Assembly (NCBI GenBank): GCA_905221605.1
Contig: CAJNDS010002483.1
Coordinates: 213,722 to 261,221 of the forward strand
DNA: 47,500 nucleotides
Direction: 5' to 3'
From: Symbiodinium natans
Taxonomy: Eukaryota > Sar > Dinophyceae > Suessiales > Symbiodiniaceae
Below, piece by piece: positions 27,000-36,854 of the stretch. Numbering within the stretch: the first letter of the stretch is position 1; each line of letters begins with the position of its first letter. Under the pieces are notes generated by a model. The model did no database searches. It was not told the origin of the DNA and saw only the letters and a program-made list of their open reading frames with translations. The position numbers were made by a program, and so were the translations under genes.

Positions 27000-27128
27000 C
27001 TCCAGACCCAAATAACGGCCCACCCCCTGCCCAGAATAAAGCAACGGCACCATTCAAAACACTTCCACGCCCCTCTCCACGACTTCGGCGGGAGAAGGGC
27101 GCGGGTCGCCAGGGCGGGCGGCTAAGGA
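27000..27128. other. Exon-type island, plus frame open
   Basis: A C-left/G-right island. The plus strand reads APDPNNGPPPAQNKATAPFK and on to the array. No domain or splice support. Confidence 0.25.
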
Positions 27129-27129
27129 A

Positions 27130-27260
27130 GGTTTGGGGTTTAGGGTTTAGGGTTTAGGGTTTAGGGTTTAGGGTTTAGGGTTTAGGGTTTAGGGTTTAGG
27201 GTTTAGGGTTTAGGGTTTAGGGTTTAGGTTTAGGGTTTAGGGTTTAGGGTTTAAGGTCTA
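27130..27260 (+). repeat. TTTAGGG array
   Basis: About 17 units, nearly exact. Confidence 0.97.
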
Positions 27261-27289
27261 GGGTATGTAGGGTTTCAGGGCCAGGGGGC

Positions 27290-27356
27290 TTCCGGGCCCC
27301 AGGAAAAACGCACCCGCGATCGGCGTCCGGCGGCCGTCTGGGCCGGCAGATGCCAG
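27290..27356 (-). CDS. Candidate exon, faintly WD40-like
   Basis: After CCCCAAGAG on the minus strand, the frame reads LASAGPDGRRTPIAGAFFLG. LAS.GPDGR recalls a WD40 strand, but no Trp or GH is present. Confidence 0.28.
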
Positions 27357-27456
27357 CTCTTGGGGTTGAGGGGGGTTGTTGCCCTAAACCCTAAACCCTA
27401 AACCCTAAACCCTAAACCCTAAACCCTAAATTCTAAACCCTAAACCCTAAACTTTA

Positions 27457-27669
27457 CGGATTTCTAGGGTTTGAAGGGTGCCACATGTCCTCCCCCACAG
27501 CCCCAAGGGCTGCCGCAATCGATCAGCAGTTGTAGCAGCAGATTTTCCTGAGGCTGCTGGGGAGGAAGGGTTTGGGGTTTGGGGTTTGGGGTTTAGGGTT
27601 TGGGGTTTAGGGTTTAGAGTTTAGGGTTTAGGGTTTAGTGTTCTGGGCAGGGGAAGGGTTTGGGGGCTG
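27457..27669. other. Unique segment and TTTGGGG/TTTAGGG run
   Basis: Unique sequence 27457-27568, then G-type units to 27640. Confidence 0.5.
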
Positions 27670-27726
27670 AGGATGTTCTCCCTTATACTAACAGTCCCTC
27701 ATAGGGATTCTAGTAATATCCCAAGT
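27670..27726 (+). mobile_element. Inverted-repeat element family A, partial copy 4
   Basis: GGATGTTCTCCCTTATACTA and ACAGTCCCTCATAGGGA match the left half of the family. The right arm is reduced to AATATCCCAA. Confidence 0.6.
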
Positions 27727-28074
27727 TTGGGGGGTTGGAGTTTAGGGTTTGGGTTTAGTGGCTTAATTAGGGTTTGGGGAGGCTGCTAGGGAGGAAGTCG
27801 TTAAGGGTTTGAGGCTTAAGGATTTGTAAAAAATGTATGACTTTTGCGTCCGGAGGTGTCGCTCCATTGGGGGATTTGGTGGTTCCTTTGAAGGATTGTT
27901 GTAGCCGCTGGGCATTGCAAGTTCTCAAGCACTTTCTATTTATCCTGGCCGTGAGTGCAACGGGCTCAGGGCTTGCTGAACCATAAACCTATAAACCCTA
28001 AGCCAAAACCCTAAACCATAAGCACCTAAACCCTAGACACCTAAACCCAAAACCCTAAACCCCAAACACCCAAA
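27727..28074. other. Unique sequence then C-type variants
   Basis: Unique to 27985 with GGGAGGAAG repeated from 27560. CCCTAAA variants follow. No gene supported. Confidence 0.4.
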
Positions 28075-28137
28075 CCCGACAACGCACGAGCCGCGGCACA
28101 TCTTCAGCTGCTCCCCGCGGACCCCCTCCAGCAGTTC
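28075..28137 (-). CDS. Candidate exon
   Basis: The acceptor CCTCGTCCCTAG on the minus strand opens ELLEGVRGEQLKMCRGSCVV in phase 0. The flanks are C array (left) and G array (right, after further unique sequence). Unidentified, helical composition. Confidence 0.38.
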
Positions 28138-28277
28138 CTAGGGACGAGGCACAGGGGCTCTTGATTGTAGGGCTCCAAGTATGGGCCGGGCGTGCTCAGC
28201 GAGCACACTGTCTAGCAGGGTTCAGGGTTCAGGGTTTAGGGTTTAGAGTTTAGGGTTTCAGGGTTTCAGGGTTTAGG

Positions 28278-28410
28278 ACAAGTATGGGCCCTTCCTTTGG
28301 GTCCCCTGTTCTAGAACCCTTGCCTACAGTGTAAGGGCCCCATACTTCGGATTTTCTCAAAAAAGGGTAAGGGACCATACTAAGGGCCCATGGTTCCGGC
28401 CTTAGTATGG
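28278..28410 (+). mobile_element. Dispersed element family F, copy 3
   Basis: It contains AGTATGGGCCCTTCC, GGGCCCCATACTTCGG, GGGACCATACTAAGGGCCCA and GGCCTTAGTATGG, arranged as nested inverted repeats. It is followed at once by a TTTAGGG array (28410-28470). Confidence 0.55.
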
Positions 28411-28474
28411 TTTAGGGTTTAGGGTTTAGGGTTTAGGGTTTAGGGTTTAGGGTTTAGGGTTTAGGGTTTAGGGC

Positions 28475-29114
28475 TCCGGCCTTAGATCGTTGTCCAAAGA
28501 ACTCCTGAGCATGAAGGCTTACAGGCTAAAATCGCTGAAGGAGATCTCGCGGTGTCACTAAATCCTGTCGGGATTAGGGTTTAGGGCTTCAAGGTTTGGG
28601 TTTAGGGTTCAGCGTTCAGGGTGATCATAAGATTTAGCAAAAGCTGTGCACAAGCCCGCCGGCTCTTCAACTTCAAGGGATGCTGGGTGGAACCAAGCGA
28701 TGTGAGATATGGATTACAGCATCCAGTGCAGCTCGAAACGCAACTTGGAATATCCTACAGTCTAGACCCTGAGCTCGAAACCTTAGCCCTAAACCCTAAA
28801 CCCTAAACCCTGAAACCTACCTTAAGATCCCTAAACACCTGATGTCGTGTATGTTACCTGCGAATCTTTGAAATCTTACAAAAATTATCGGCAGTCTAGG
28901 GTTGAGGGTTAAGGGTTGAATTCCGACCCATGGGTTTAGGGTTTAGGGTTCAGGGTTCAGGGTTTAGGGTTGGAGATTATGAGGTAGACCCCTAGGGTTT
29001 CTTGAGGTTTGCGGTTTAGGGTCCGGGTTTAGGGACCCTAAGCCCTCAAAACCGAAATCCACTACTCTTTCCTAATCAAGTTACTAGACTCCAAACCCTA
29101 ACTTCCCCAGACCC
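28475..29114. other. Unique sequence with scattered repeats
   Basis: A plus frame at 28621-28806 (FSKSCAQARRLFNFKGCWVE) and a minus frame IFQVAFRAALDAVIHISHRL overlap at 28640-28760, neither supported. Short G-type runs at 28930-28970. Confidence 0.35.
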
Positions 29115-29175
29115 TGAACCCTAAACCCTAAACCCTAAACCCTAAACCCTAAACCCTAAACCCTAAACCCTGCAT
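29115..29175 (-). repeat. CCCTAAA array
   Basis: Eight near-exact units. Confidence 0.96.
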
Positions 29176-29229
29176 TCCCTACGTTGCCTACACCTAATCC
29201 CGTACGAAAACCCTGAACAACTCAACACC

Positions 29230-29295
29230 ATCACCCCCAAAGCCTGGCATCCAACCGCGCCAAGGTTCCGAGGGTGGGAGTGCCTGGCCGTTCAC
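29230..29295 (-). CDS. Candidate exon whose acceptor is array-derived
   Basis: The minus strand reads CCCTAAACAG|GTGAACGGCCAG, so the acceptor arises from the repeat itself. The frame VNGQALPPSEPWRGWMPGFG follows. VNGQALP recalls the beta-turn after a PDZ Asp-Arg-Ile motif, too short to call. Confidence 0.33.
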
Positions 29296-29298
29296 CTG

Positions 29299-29400
29299 TT
29301 TAGGGTTTAGGGTTTAGGGTTCAGGGTTCAGGGTTCAGGGTTCAGGGTTCAGGGTTTAGGGTTTAGGGTTTAGGGTTTAGGGTTTAGGGTTTAGGGTTTA
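29299..29400 (+). repeat. TTTAGGG and TTCAGGG array
   Basis: Six TTCAGGG units sit between TTTAGGG units. Confidence 0.97.
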
Positions 29401-29470
29401 GTTGTTCATGTCATCGCATTCTTCTGAACATTATTCTTCATATGCTTGCCGCAGCCATTCCAGTGGCTCT

Positions 29471-29560
29471 CTAAACCCTAAACCCTAAACCCTAAACCCT
29501 AAACCCTAAACCCTAAACCCTAAACCCTAAACCCTAAACCCTAAACCCTAAACCCTGAAC
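29471..29560 (-). repeat. CCCTAAA array
   Basis: Twelve near-exact units. Confidence 0.97.
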
Positions 29561-29975
29561 CCTCTTCTTGATTTTCTTCTCGCGGCCTGTCTCTGTAAAT
29601 TTTGAAGATGCCAGGCGCACCTCCAATGGTCGCTGCAAGAAAACGAATCTATGGACTCTGGACATGGGAAAAGCAAGTAGATGCCAAGATCATCAAGCTG
29701 TACCGGGCCACAGCAGGGAAGATCGACAAAAGGGCTTCGGCTGGATCTGAGAGCCCACAGAAGCCTCGCGCCAGCTGCCGTTGACACCTACTCGCCTGGA
29801 AAACACGTCGAGCTTCAGAACACAATGCGTCACGGAAGCGCTTTGGCGCAGCCGCGACGCAAGGAACCAAATGGAATTAGTCGTGCCTCGGCGCCAGGTC
29901 TCGATTGCTACGGGTTCATCCCGAGCAGGAGCCTAGAAGGCGTAGCTTGGGGTGCCAAACATTCATCAGCCCCTT
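29561..29975. other. 415-bp unique region, open on both strands
   Basis: The plus frame at 29602-29784 reads KRIYGLWTWEKQVDAKIIKL and ends in a stop, after which the same frame stays open. A minus frame reads RFRDALCSEARRVFQASRCQ and LSIFPAVARYSLMILASTCF. It may be a broken gene or repeat fragment. Strand unresolved. Confidence 0.35.
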
Positions 29976-30426
29976 GACCCATTGTAAACCCTAAACCCTA
30001 AACCCTAAATCCTAAGCAACAAAGGGGTTGATGTGACTTGATGTTCTTGCGACCTGCATCCTTTCTGCCCAATCGAGTACCTTGCGCCCAACACCGCAGG
30101 AGCCCTAAGTGAGTGCAACGCTGCTGGGGCTCACTCGCTCCTGAGGATCTTCTGCTCTAGGTATCGATTTCAACAGTCCCCCCAAGATTAAAAACCCTAA
30201 GCCCTAAACCCTAAACCCTAAACCCTAAACCCGGGACATTCACCATTCTCCCAAATCGATGCCTAGTTCTCTGTTTTAACCCTGCACAGTGTCAAAGAAC
30301 ATGTGGCCAAAAGCCAAACATGGACATCGTGCGGGTCTGGGAAAGCATTCAAACACTGAGAAAAAACCCTAAACCCTAAACCCTAACTAAACCCTAAACC
30401 CTAAACCCTAAACCCTAAACCCTAAA
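29976..30426. other. Unique segments separated by short C arrays
   Basis: C arrays at 29985-30018, 30195-30230 and 30365-30427. The unique segments 30020-30190 and 30235-30360 have no supported frame. Confidence 0.5.
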
Positions 30427-30540
30427 CACCGGCTCCCGGCTCGCAGGGCGATCACTTCCCTGCGGCTTACACTTGTACGGGGCACTGGGGCGCGCCGAGG
30501 CCCCTAGAGTCGCTCGGACCAAATCCTTACTTCTCCAACA
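30427..30540 (-). CDS. Candidate exon island
   Basis: A C-left/G-right island. The minus strand reads SKDLVRATLGASARPSAPYK and CKPQGSDRPASREPV. No clear acceptor. Unidentified. Confidence 0.25.
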
Positions 30541-30638
30541 GGGTTTAGGGTTTAGGGTTTAGGGTTTAGGGTTTAGGGTTTAGGGTTTAGGGTTTAGGGT
30601 TTAGGGTTTAGGGTTTAGGGTTTAGGGTTTAGGGTTTA
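30541..30638 (+). repeat. Exact TTTAGGG array
   Basis: Fourteen perfect units. Confidence 0.98.
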
Positions 30639-30676
30639 AAGAAAAAAAGGAGGCCAAACCTCATTAATTCCTACTT

Positions 30677-30760
30677 AACAAGGAAACTTAACCCAAAAAG
30701 CTCATAAAGTTCAACTCTCGGCTAAGGAAACCCAAAAAGCTCATAAAGTTCCCTAAACCC
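30677..30760 (-). repeat. Direct repeats of a 36-bp motif
   Basis: On the minus strand GAACTTTATGAGCTTTTTGG plus GTTTCC, preceded by GCCGAGAGTT, occurs twice here and once more at 31446-31477. The candidate exon at 30800-30899 ends in the same GGCCGAGAG. Confidence 0.8.
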
Positions 30761-30799
30761 TAAACCCTCAACCCAAAACCCTAAACCCTAAACCCTAAA

Positions 30800-30899
30800 C
30801 TCTCGGCCAAGGTAAGCGTCTCCTCAGAGAGGGCTGGAGATGCCTGGCTCAGCTCCTGAGCTCGCTCCTTTCGTTCCTTGGCTGCACTTCGGAGGGTAG
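30800..30899 (-). CDS. Candidate exon of an unidentified gene or repeat ORF
   Basis: The acceptor GATTTCATTTTTAG, a clear pyrimidine tract, opens on the minus strand TLRSAAKERKERAQELSQAS and PALSEETLTLAE, a charged helical sequence. It ends at the GCCGAGAG motif next to a C-type array. It probably belongs with the three segments just upstream on the minus strand. Confidence 0.42.
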
Positions 30900-30981
30900 C
30901 TAAAAATGAAATCTTTAGCTGCCCTACTAGGAAGCCCTAAACCCTAAACCCCAAACCCTAAACCCTAAACCCTAAACCCTA

Positions 30982-31062
30982 AAGCCCCACCAAGGTTCCA
31001 TCATGGTCCGGAGTGACTCGATCTCCTCCACGAAGCTTTCCTTGGCTGGCTCTTCTGAAGCC
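30982..31062 (-). CDS. Candidate exon, acidic helix
   Basis: The minus strand reads ASEEPAKESFVEEIESLRTM and MEPWWGF, between CCCTAAA (left) and TTTAGGG (right) arrays. Acceptor TTTTCGAG, donor CTTG|GTGGGG. Composition is clearly protein-like. Unidentified. Confidence 0.42.
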
Positions 31063-31146
31063 CTCGAAAAGGGTTTAGGGTTTAGGGTTTAGGGTTTAGG
31101 GTTCAGGGTTTAGGGTTTAGGGTTTAGGGTTTGAGGGTTTCGGGTT

Positions 31147-31388
31147 TCAACATTTAGCCTCCTTACTATACTTCACATAGAGGCCCGAAAAGCTAGAAAG
31201 TCCTAGGAGCCAACCAGAAGTAAGCCAAGGCGCGGGGTCCTGCTCCACATCCTCGAGGAAATCCTCAAGGGCCCGCAGATGTTCCACGGACCTTTCCGAC
31301 AGACGACGCCCACCGGAGCGTGTCACCGACGTTGTGGGAGCTTTCTGGAAACAGTGGGACTCTAATGACTCCAGGGTCGTGAGCGTGC
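31147..31388 (-). CDS. Candidate 80-codon coding segment
   Basis: The minus-strand frame from an AAGTGAG acceptor runs 80 codons to a TGA: TLTTLESLESHCFQKAPTTS, VTRSGGRRLSERSVEHLRAL, EDFLEDVEQDPAPWLTSGWL and so on to KYSKEAKC. This is the longest natural-looking frame outside the copia remnant. Bounded by TTTAGGG-type arrays on both sides. No family recognised. It may be a diverged mobile-element or repeat-family ORF, given the shared motif nearby. Confidence 0.45.
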
Positions 31389-31459
31389 CTCACTTCTTCA
31401 ATATTTAGGGTTTAGGGTTTAGGGTTTGAGGGTTTGAGGGTTTAGGAAACCCAAAAAGT

Positions 31460-31603
31460 TTAAAGTTCAACTAACGGCGAAGTAAGGTGCCAGAGCTCTT
31501 CAGCCTCGAAAGGCTTCGGCTCATAGCGTGCGAGATCCAAGCCGTCGCGTGGTCCATTCCGGAGAGCTGCTATCGTGCTGTCACTTCCCTCACTCCGAGC
31601 CAG
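31460..31603 (-). CDS. Candidate 47-codon coding segment
   Basis: The minus strand after TTTAGGATAG reads LARSEGSDSTIAALRNGPRD and GLDLARYEPKPFEAEELWHL, then TSPLVEL and a TAA inside the GAACTTTA motif. With the three segments downstream it forms a run of same-strand coding-like pieces separated by heptamer tracts. Confidence 0.42.
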   Translation of the reverse strand: MARSEGSDSTIAALRNGPRDGLDLARYEPKPFEAEELWHLTSPLVEL

Positions 31604-32304
31604 CTATCCTAAACTGCTGTTCAAGCCGGAATTTCGCGGCACAGGATTTCAGGATTTCGGGCAGTTAGCAGCTTGGGAGTTATGGCGACTTAGGGATTGG
31701 GCTTTTGGAGCTCATCAGTTCAGGGTTTAGGGTTTTAGGCTTAGGATCTAAACCCCAAACCCTAAACCCTAAACCCTAAACCCTAAACCCTATATGCTTA
31801 AACCCTCAACCCTAAACCAATGGGTTGAGGGTTTCGTCCTCTCCTGCTCTCAGAGGAGGCTTCTCGCAGGAGGACCCCCAACCGCCCCAACCCGAGCTAG
31901 GGTTTACGGTTTAGGGTTTAGAGTTTAGAATTTAAAATTTAGGGTTTAGGGTTTAGGGTTTCGGGGTCTAGGGGTCTAGGGGTTTAGGGTTTAGGGTGTA
32001 GTTAGGGTTTAGGGTTTAGGGTCCCCACCCCCCTCCCACCCGGTGCCAGGAAGGCGCTATTTGGGGTTGGGGTTTGGGAATCCAGGGTTTAGGGCTTAGA
32101 GTTTCAGGTCTTGGCTCGCCCTGCGTTTGAAAACTTTGAAGGGAAAAGCCATGTGCCCAAAAAGAATTGGAGACCAAACCCTAAACCTTGGCAAACAATG
32201 TTTGAAATCACCCTCAACCACAAACCCTAAACCCTAAAACCTCAAAACCCTAAACCCTAAACCCTGAACCCTGAACCCTAAACCCTAAACCCTGAACCCT
32301 AAAC
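31604..32304. other. Unique sequence and alternating arrays
   Basis: Unique 31604-31740, C array 31745-31815, island 31825-31900, G-type 31900-32025, unique 32026-32165, C-type 32166-32304. No supported gene. Confidence 0.5.
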
Positions 32305-35300
32305 CCTGCGCCTCAATGATGCGGTCGTGGGGCTGGATGCCACCTCGCAACCCGGAACGGTTTAGGGTTTAGGGGATGGGGTTTAGGGTTTAGGGTTTAG
32401 GGTTTAGGGTTTAGGGTTTAGGGTTTAGGGTTTAGGGTTTAGGGTTTAGGGTCTAGGGTCTAGGGTCTAGGGTCTAGGGTCTAGGGTCTAGGGTCTAGGG
32501 TTCAGGGTCCCTTCTGGAGGCTAGAGTTGGGGTGTGCGGGCCAGGGGAGCCGTAGTGGTGCTTGCTTCTGTGTTGGCCTGGCCAGGACGAAAAGCCCTAA
32601 ACCCTAAACCCTAAACCCTAAACCCTAAACCCTAAACCCTAAACCCCAAACCCCAAAAACCCTAAACCCTAAACCCTAAACTTGGCCCTAAACCCTTACA
32701 ACCCTAAACCCTAAACCATTATTCTATGTTGCTAGCCCAATAGCCACATTCATGTATGAGTACCCTGTGCGGGCTTGCTTTCCAAGGAAACCCTAGAATA
32801 CGGTTTAGCTTTAGGTCTAGTTTGGGTGAACATCGCATCGGTTAGGGTAAATCGGTTTCCCCCGCCCCCCCCCCCCACCCGGCATCGGAAAACAAGGAGG
32901 CTGTGACAATCATGTGTCCCCTAAACCCTATACCCCAAAACCCTAAACCCTAAACCTAAACCCCAAAACCCTAAACCCCAAACCCTCAACCCTTTGGGGG
33001 GTGCAGTTCTCTGTCTACCCAGACACCCTCAGCCCTGCTCTTATCCTTCCTGGGGTTGTGCACGGCCCATATACACCAAGGTCATTGGGGTCTAGGGCTC
33101 AAGGTCCTATACCTGCCACCCCTACACCAACCCAAAAAATCACGCCCAAAAGGGCCCTGAACCCTAAACATCTCAGTCCGCACTCAACCCTAAATAACCC
33201 TAAACCTTTTACTCGTGAACCCCAAACCTTAAACCCTAACTAAACTTAGCCTGGGGCAGCCGAATGAATGGGTTGCCAGGTAGCTCACGATCGCGTCCTC
33301 CTTCACCCTCAGAAAATTGGATAGCGTTTAGGGCTTAGGGCTTCGGGTTCAAAAAACTTTCAAGGTTTAGGTAGGGCTTCGTACTCAAGAGCCTGAACCC
33401 TGAACCCTTAAGCCCTGAACCCTAACATGCACTTAGGGCTCAGAGTTTCGAATTACACTCATAAACCCTCATACACCCTGATCAAACCCACATGAACCCT
33501 TCTAAACCCTCGCGCCCCAAAGCCTGGAAACCCAGATCCCCCTAAGATCCGAAGACCCGCAGCCTCAGGAGAAGCTGAAGGGCTTAGGGTCAAGGGCTGA
33601 GGGCTCAGGGCTTAGAGGGTTTGGGGTGTCGGGTTTGGGGTTTAGGGTTTAAAAAGGGTTTTTCTCTGAGGGTTTGTAAGGGCTTATGAGGGTTTATTGG
33701 GTTTATGGGCTTTACAGGGTTAGACGGTTCAGAGGGTTTAGAGGGCTTACAGGGGACAGGTTTGATAGGGTTTCTAGGGTGAAAAGGGTTTGTAGGGTTT
33801 GTAGGGTTTAGGGTTTAGGGTTTAGGGTTTAGGGTTTAGGGTTTACACGCTTTTGTGCAAACAGCCCATAGACCTCAATCTGAACTCTCAAGCGACTAAA
33901 GGAGGGACCCTTATAAGGGACCTTATGATGTCTTTGGGGCTTCTTTGGGGGCTACTTAGGTAGATAGGGACTAGAGAAGGTATATGTAGGGGTTATATGG
34001 GGGAATAAGATTAAGGGTCCCTTCGAGGGGTCCCTCCTTATACCCCTTAATGAGCACTCAGCCCGAAAAAAACTCTTAACCCTATACGACCTAGGCCCGA
34101 AACACTATAAATTACCCTGAACCCTGAACCCTGAACCCTGAACCCTGAGCCCTAAGCCCTAAGCCCTACACCCTAAACCCTAAACCCTAAAGCCTAAACC
34201 CTGCGGAAGCCCTCAACCGTTTCGCCGAGGCCACATGGAGACCACCAGGCCGGAGTAGAGGCGGTTGGCTGTGGAGACAAAGAGGACCAGACCTGGTCTA
34301 GGGTTTGGGGTTTAGGATTTAGGGTTTAGGGTTTAGGGTTTAGGATTAGGGTTTAGGGTTTAGGGTTTGGGGTTTAGGATTTAGGGTTTCAGGCCTAAGG
34401 TTTAATGGGATTTAGGGCTTATAGGGTTTCTAGTGCATAGTTAGGATAGCATTAGAAATTTGAGTTTCTACTCCTTGTTGTGTTTTATGCACCCCTTAAA
34501 AATGTAAGATGTTATCCTGCTATGACAAAAGAGACCTTTGCGTGCTTGCGGGGGGGGGGGGGGGGGGGGGGGCTTCAGTTGGGTTTAGGGCTTCGCGCTT
34601 TTCGGGTGTTGCGGTATTTGGGTATTGGGGCCTTAAGGGTGTAACCCTAAACCCTAAACCCTAAACCCTAAGGGAACCTCAACTTGCCCTGAAATCCCTA
34701 CACCCCTAAATCCCCAAGCCCACAACGACCCGGGGCACCAATCCCTACACAGCCATGGTTTAGGGTTTAGGGAGGGTTCAGGGTTCAGGGTTCAGGGTTT
34801 AGGGTTTAGGGTTTAGGGTTTAGGGTTTCGGGTTTGGGGTTGGGGGGCCTAGGGACATTTTTGGGCGACATGGGGCGACTTCCGTAGAGATAAGTCGCCA
34901 ACCCCTGATTACAACCCCCCCCCCCCTAACCGCATCCCTCCAAATAAATGGCTTGTACAAGCTTGCGATTGCAAAGAAAATTAAGAGCTCAACCCCAGAA
35001 CCCTAAACACGACAACCCTAAAACCCTGAAGCCCTGAAACCCTGAAACCCTTTTAACACCCTAAACCCGAAAGCCCTGAAACCCTGAAACCCTCAAACCC
35101 TCAAACCCTCAAACCCTAAAACCCTAGAACCCAAAAACCAAAAAACCCTGAAACCCTCAAACCCTAAGACCCTAAAACCCGGAAACCCCAAAACCCTGAA
35201 ACCCTAAAACCCTGAAACCCTCAAACCCTGAAACCCTACAACCCTAAAACCCCAAAACCCTAAACCTCAAACCCTCAAACCCCTAAACCACCCTAAACCC

Positions 35301-35372
35301 TAAACCCTAAACCCTAAAATGCTCAGTTCCCCGCCTAGCTCGCGACCAGCCTTCTCCACCTGGACCTGTAGG
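32305..35372 (-). CDS. Possible second PDZ domain, three exons
   Basis: Minus-strand exons proposed: 35372-35320, 34268-34218 and 32343-32305. The first, after GATTGCAG or CCTACAG, reads LQVQVEKAGRELGGELS, resembling PDZ strands 1-2 with a GELS carboxylate loop. The second, after TTGTCTCCACAG, reads NRLYSGLVVSMWPRRN. The third, after GGTTGCGAG, reads GIQPHDRIIEAQG, the PDZ strand-4 signature. Exons 2 and 3 join in phase (1+2). The 1-to-2 join needs a GC donor and would leave strand 3 short, so an exon may be missing. PDZ domains bind C-terminal peptides. Confidence 0.35.
32361..32502 (+). repeat. TTTAGGG then TCTAGGG array
   Basis: About eleven TTTAGGG units, then eight TCTAGGG units. Confidence 0.97.
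32503..33246. other. Island, C arrays and unique sequence
   Basis: The island 32503-32595 reads FRPGQANTEASTTTAPLART on the minus strand (weak). C array 32595-32720. Unique 32720-32920 with poly-C. C variants 32920-32995. Unique 33000-33140 with a plus frame QFSVYPDTLSPALILPG. C variants to 33240. Confidence 0.4.
33247..33307 (-). CDS. Candidate exon
   Basis: The acceptor CCAATTTTCTGAG on the minus strand opens VKEDAIVSYLATHSFGCPRL, with an alternative GTGAGC donor after VKEDAI. A C-left/G-right island. It lies in a proposed intron of the second PDZ set, so either that chain or this exon needs revision. Confidence 0.3.
33340..34110. other. Degenerate repeats and unique sequence
   Basis: C-like and G-like variants to 33640, GGGTTTGTAGGG-type 9-mers 33660-33800, exact TTTAGGG 33800-33845, then unique AT-richer sequence 33850-34110. 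Confidence 0.55.
34300..34760. other. G-type variants, unique segment, poly-G
   Basis: TTTAGGG/TTTAGGA units to 34400. Unique AT-richer sequence. About 22 G at 34549-34572. A short C array at 34645-34670. Confidence 0.6.
34761..35319. repeat. G array, unique segment, long C-variant array
   Basis: TTTAGGG/TTCAGGG 34761-34850, unique with poly-C to 34990, then CCCTGAAA, CCCTCAAA and CCCTAAAA octamers to 35280 and CCCTAAA to 35318. Confidence 0.93.
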
Positions 35373-35404
35373 CTGCAATCGGCCCACCCAAAAAAACAGG
35401 CTCT

Positions 35405-35805
35405 ACAGGGTCTAGGGTTTAGGATTTAGGGTGCTTAGGGTTTAGGGTTGAAGGGCTTAGGGTACTCAGGGTTTAGCTTAGGGGGTGTGGGAAATGGGTA
35501 CTTGTTCCGCATGTCTTCCTTGTTCCCAAGGCAGAAGCATTAGACGTTGTACATTCTACGGGTTTAGGGTTTAGGGTTTAGGGTTTAGGGTTTAGGGTTT
35601 AGGGCCTAAACCAAGAACTGAAGCCCCCCCCTTTCCCCCCTGCTTCCGGGTTTGCGGCTCACTCTTGGCTAACCTGGGACTAAAATGGCTGCCCTTCTTG
35701 GCTTCAAGGGTTTAGGGTTTAGGGTTTAGGGTTTAGGGTTTAGGGTTTAGGGTTTAGGGTTTAGGGTTTAGGGTTTAGGGTTTAGGGTTTAGGGTTTAGG
35801 GTTAC
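35405..35805. repeat. G-type arrays with two islands
   Basis: Variant G units 35405-35480, unique 35480-35560, exact TTTAGGG 35561-35605, island 35606-35705 (plus reads CFRVCGSLLANLGLKWLPFL, unsupported), then 14 exact TTTAGGG units 35708-35805. Confidence 0.85.
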
Positions 35806-35889
35806 CTAAACTCCCCCAACAAAAAGAAAGCCTACTCTGGCTGGGTCCTAGTGTCTTAGTGAAGCCCTAAACCCTAAACCCTAAACCGG

Positions 35890-36050
35890 CCTGAGCTCTC
35901 CGGGAAAGAAAGGCGAAGTTTGTCGGGTTCCCCTACTAACCCCCCTCTCTTCCCCCCCCCCCGCCCCCCCCCTTCCCCCAGGTTCCCCCCATGGTTAAGG
36001 TTCTTTAAGGACACTTAAGCCTAATTTAAGGGGGGAACCTAGGGGGTGTA
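35890..36050. other. Pyrimidine-rich stretch resembling family C ends
   Basis: Long C runs with CCCCCTTCCCCC, then AAGGTTCTTTAAGGACACTT and TTTAAGGGGGGAACC. The poly-G/poly-C arms and TTAAGGGG recall family C, but the internal sequence does not match. Confidence 0.35.
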
Positions 36051-36147
36051 GTATCCCTAAACCCTAAACCCTAAACCCTAAACCCTGAACCCCAAACCCT
36101 AAACCCTAAACCCCAAACCCTAAACCCTAAACGGGTAGTAGGGGAAC

Positions 36148-36232
36148 CCATGAATCCTTGGCAGCGCCCCCCATACGTCGCCTCACGGATCTCTGGCCGC
36201 TCCACGAGCAGATCGAGCTCCTCGACGTCTTC
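36148..36232 (-). CDS. Candidate 85-nt exon, acidic
   Basis: The minus strand reads AACCCCGCAG|GAAGACGTCG, then EDVEELDLLVERPEIREATY and GGRCQGFM, closed by ATGG|GTTCCC. Phase 0 at the start, one base left at the end. The acceptor is only a few bases from the array and the donor side meets CCCGTTTAGGG. A shifted frame is also open. Among the strongest single exons. Confidence 0.45.
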
Positions 36233-36238
36233 CTGCGG

Positions 36239-36854
36239 GGTTTAGGGTTTAGGGTTTAGGGTTTAGGGTTTAGGGTTTAGGGTTTAGGGTTTAGGGTTTA
36301 GGGTTTAGGTGGGCTTAGGGTTTAGGAGGGTTTAGGGTTTAGGAGTGCTTAGGGGGGTTAGGGTTTAGGGCTTAGGGTTTAGAAACCCCGGGCAACTTGT
36401 TTAGAGTTCCCCGGTTGTGTCTAGGATTTAGGCGTAGAGGGTTCAGTTCAGGGTTCCCAACCATGATTTGTTGAGAGAGCCGCCCTAAACCCTAAACCCT
36501 AAACCCTAAACCCTAAACCCTAAACCCTAAACCCTAAACCCTAAACCCTAAACCCTAAACCCTAAACCCTAAACCCTAAAACCCTAAGCCAACCCTACAT
36601 TCCAAATCAACTTCAAACCCTGACCCTAACCCTAAGCCCTGAGCACTTCTAAGCCCTAAACGCCCCCAAGCCCCAAGCCCCAAACCCTAAGCCCGAAACC
36701 CTAAACCCCAAACCCTAAGCCCTAAGCCCTAAACCATAAACCCTAAACCCTAAACCCCAAACCCTAAGCCCTAAACCCAAAACCCTAATACCCTAAACCC
36801 TAAACCCCAAACCCCAAACCCTAAGCCCTAAACCCAAAACCCGAAACCGTAAGC
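36239..36854. repeat. TTTAGGG array, unique gap, long CCCTAAA array
   Basis: TTTAGGG and variants 36239-36390, unique 36390-36480, exact CCCTAAA 36485-36580, then CCCTAAG, CCCCAAA and CCCAAAA variants to 36854. A G-to-C inverted pair, expected of an intron between the flanking candidate exons. Confidence 0.95.

Noticed and set aside
33001-33243. Many open frames ending in LNPKP
   Set aside because: CCCTAAACCCTAAA translates to NPKP followed by a stop, so the common ending is an array artefact and not a shared protein tail.
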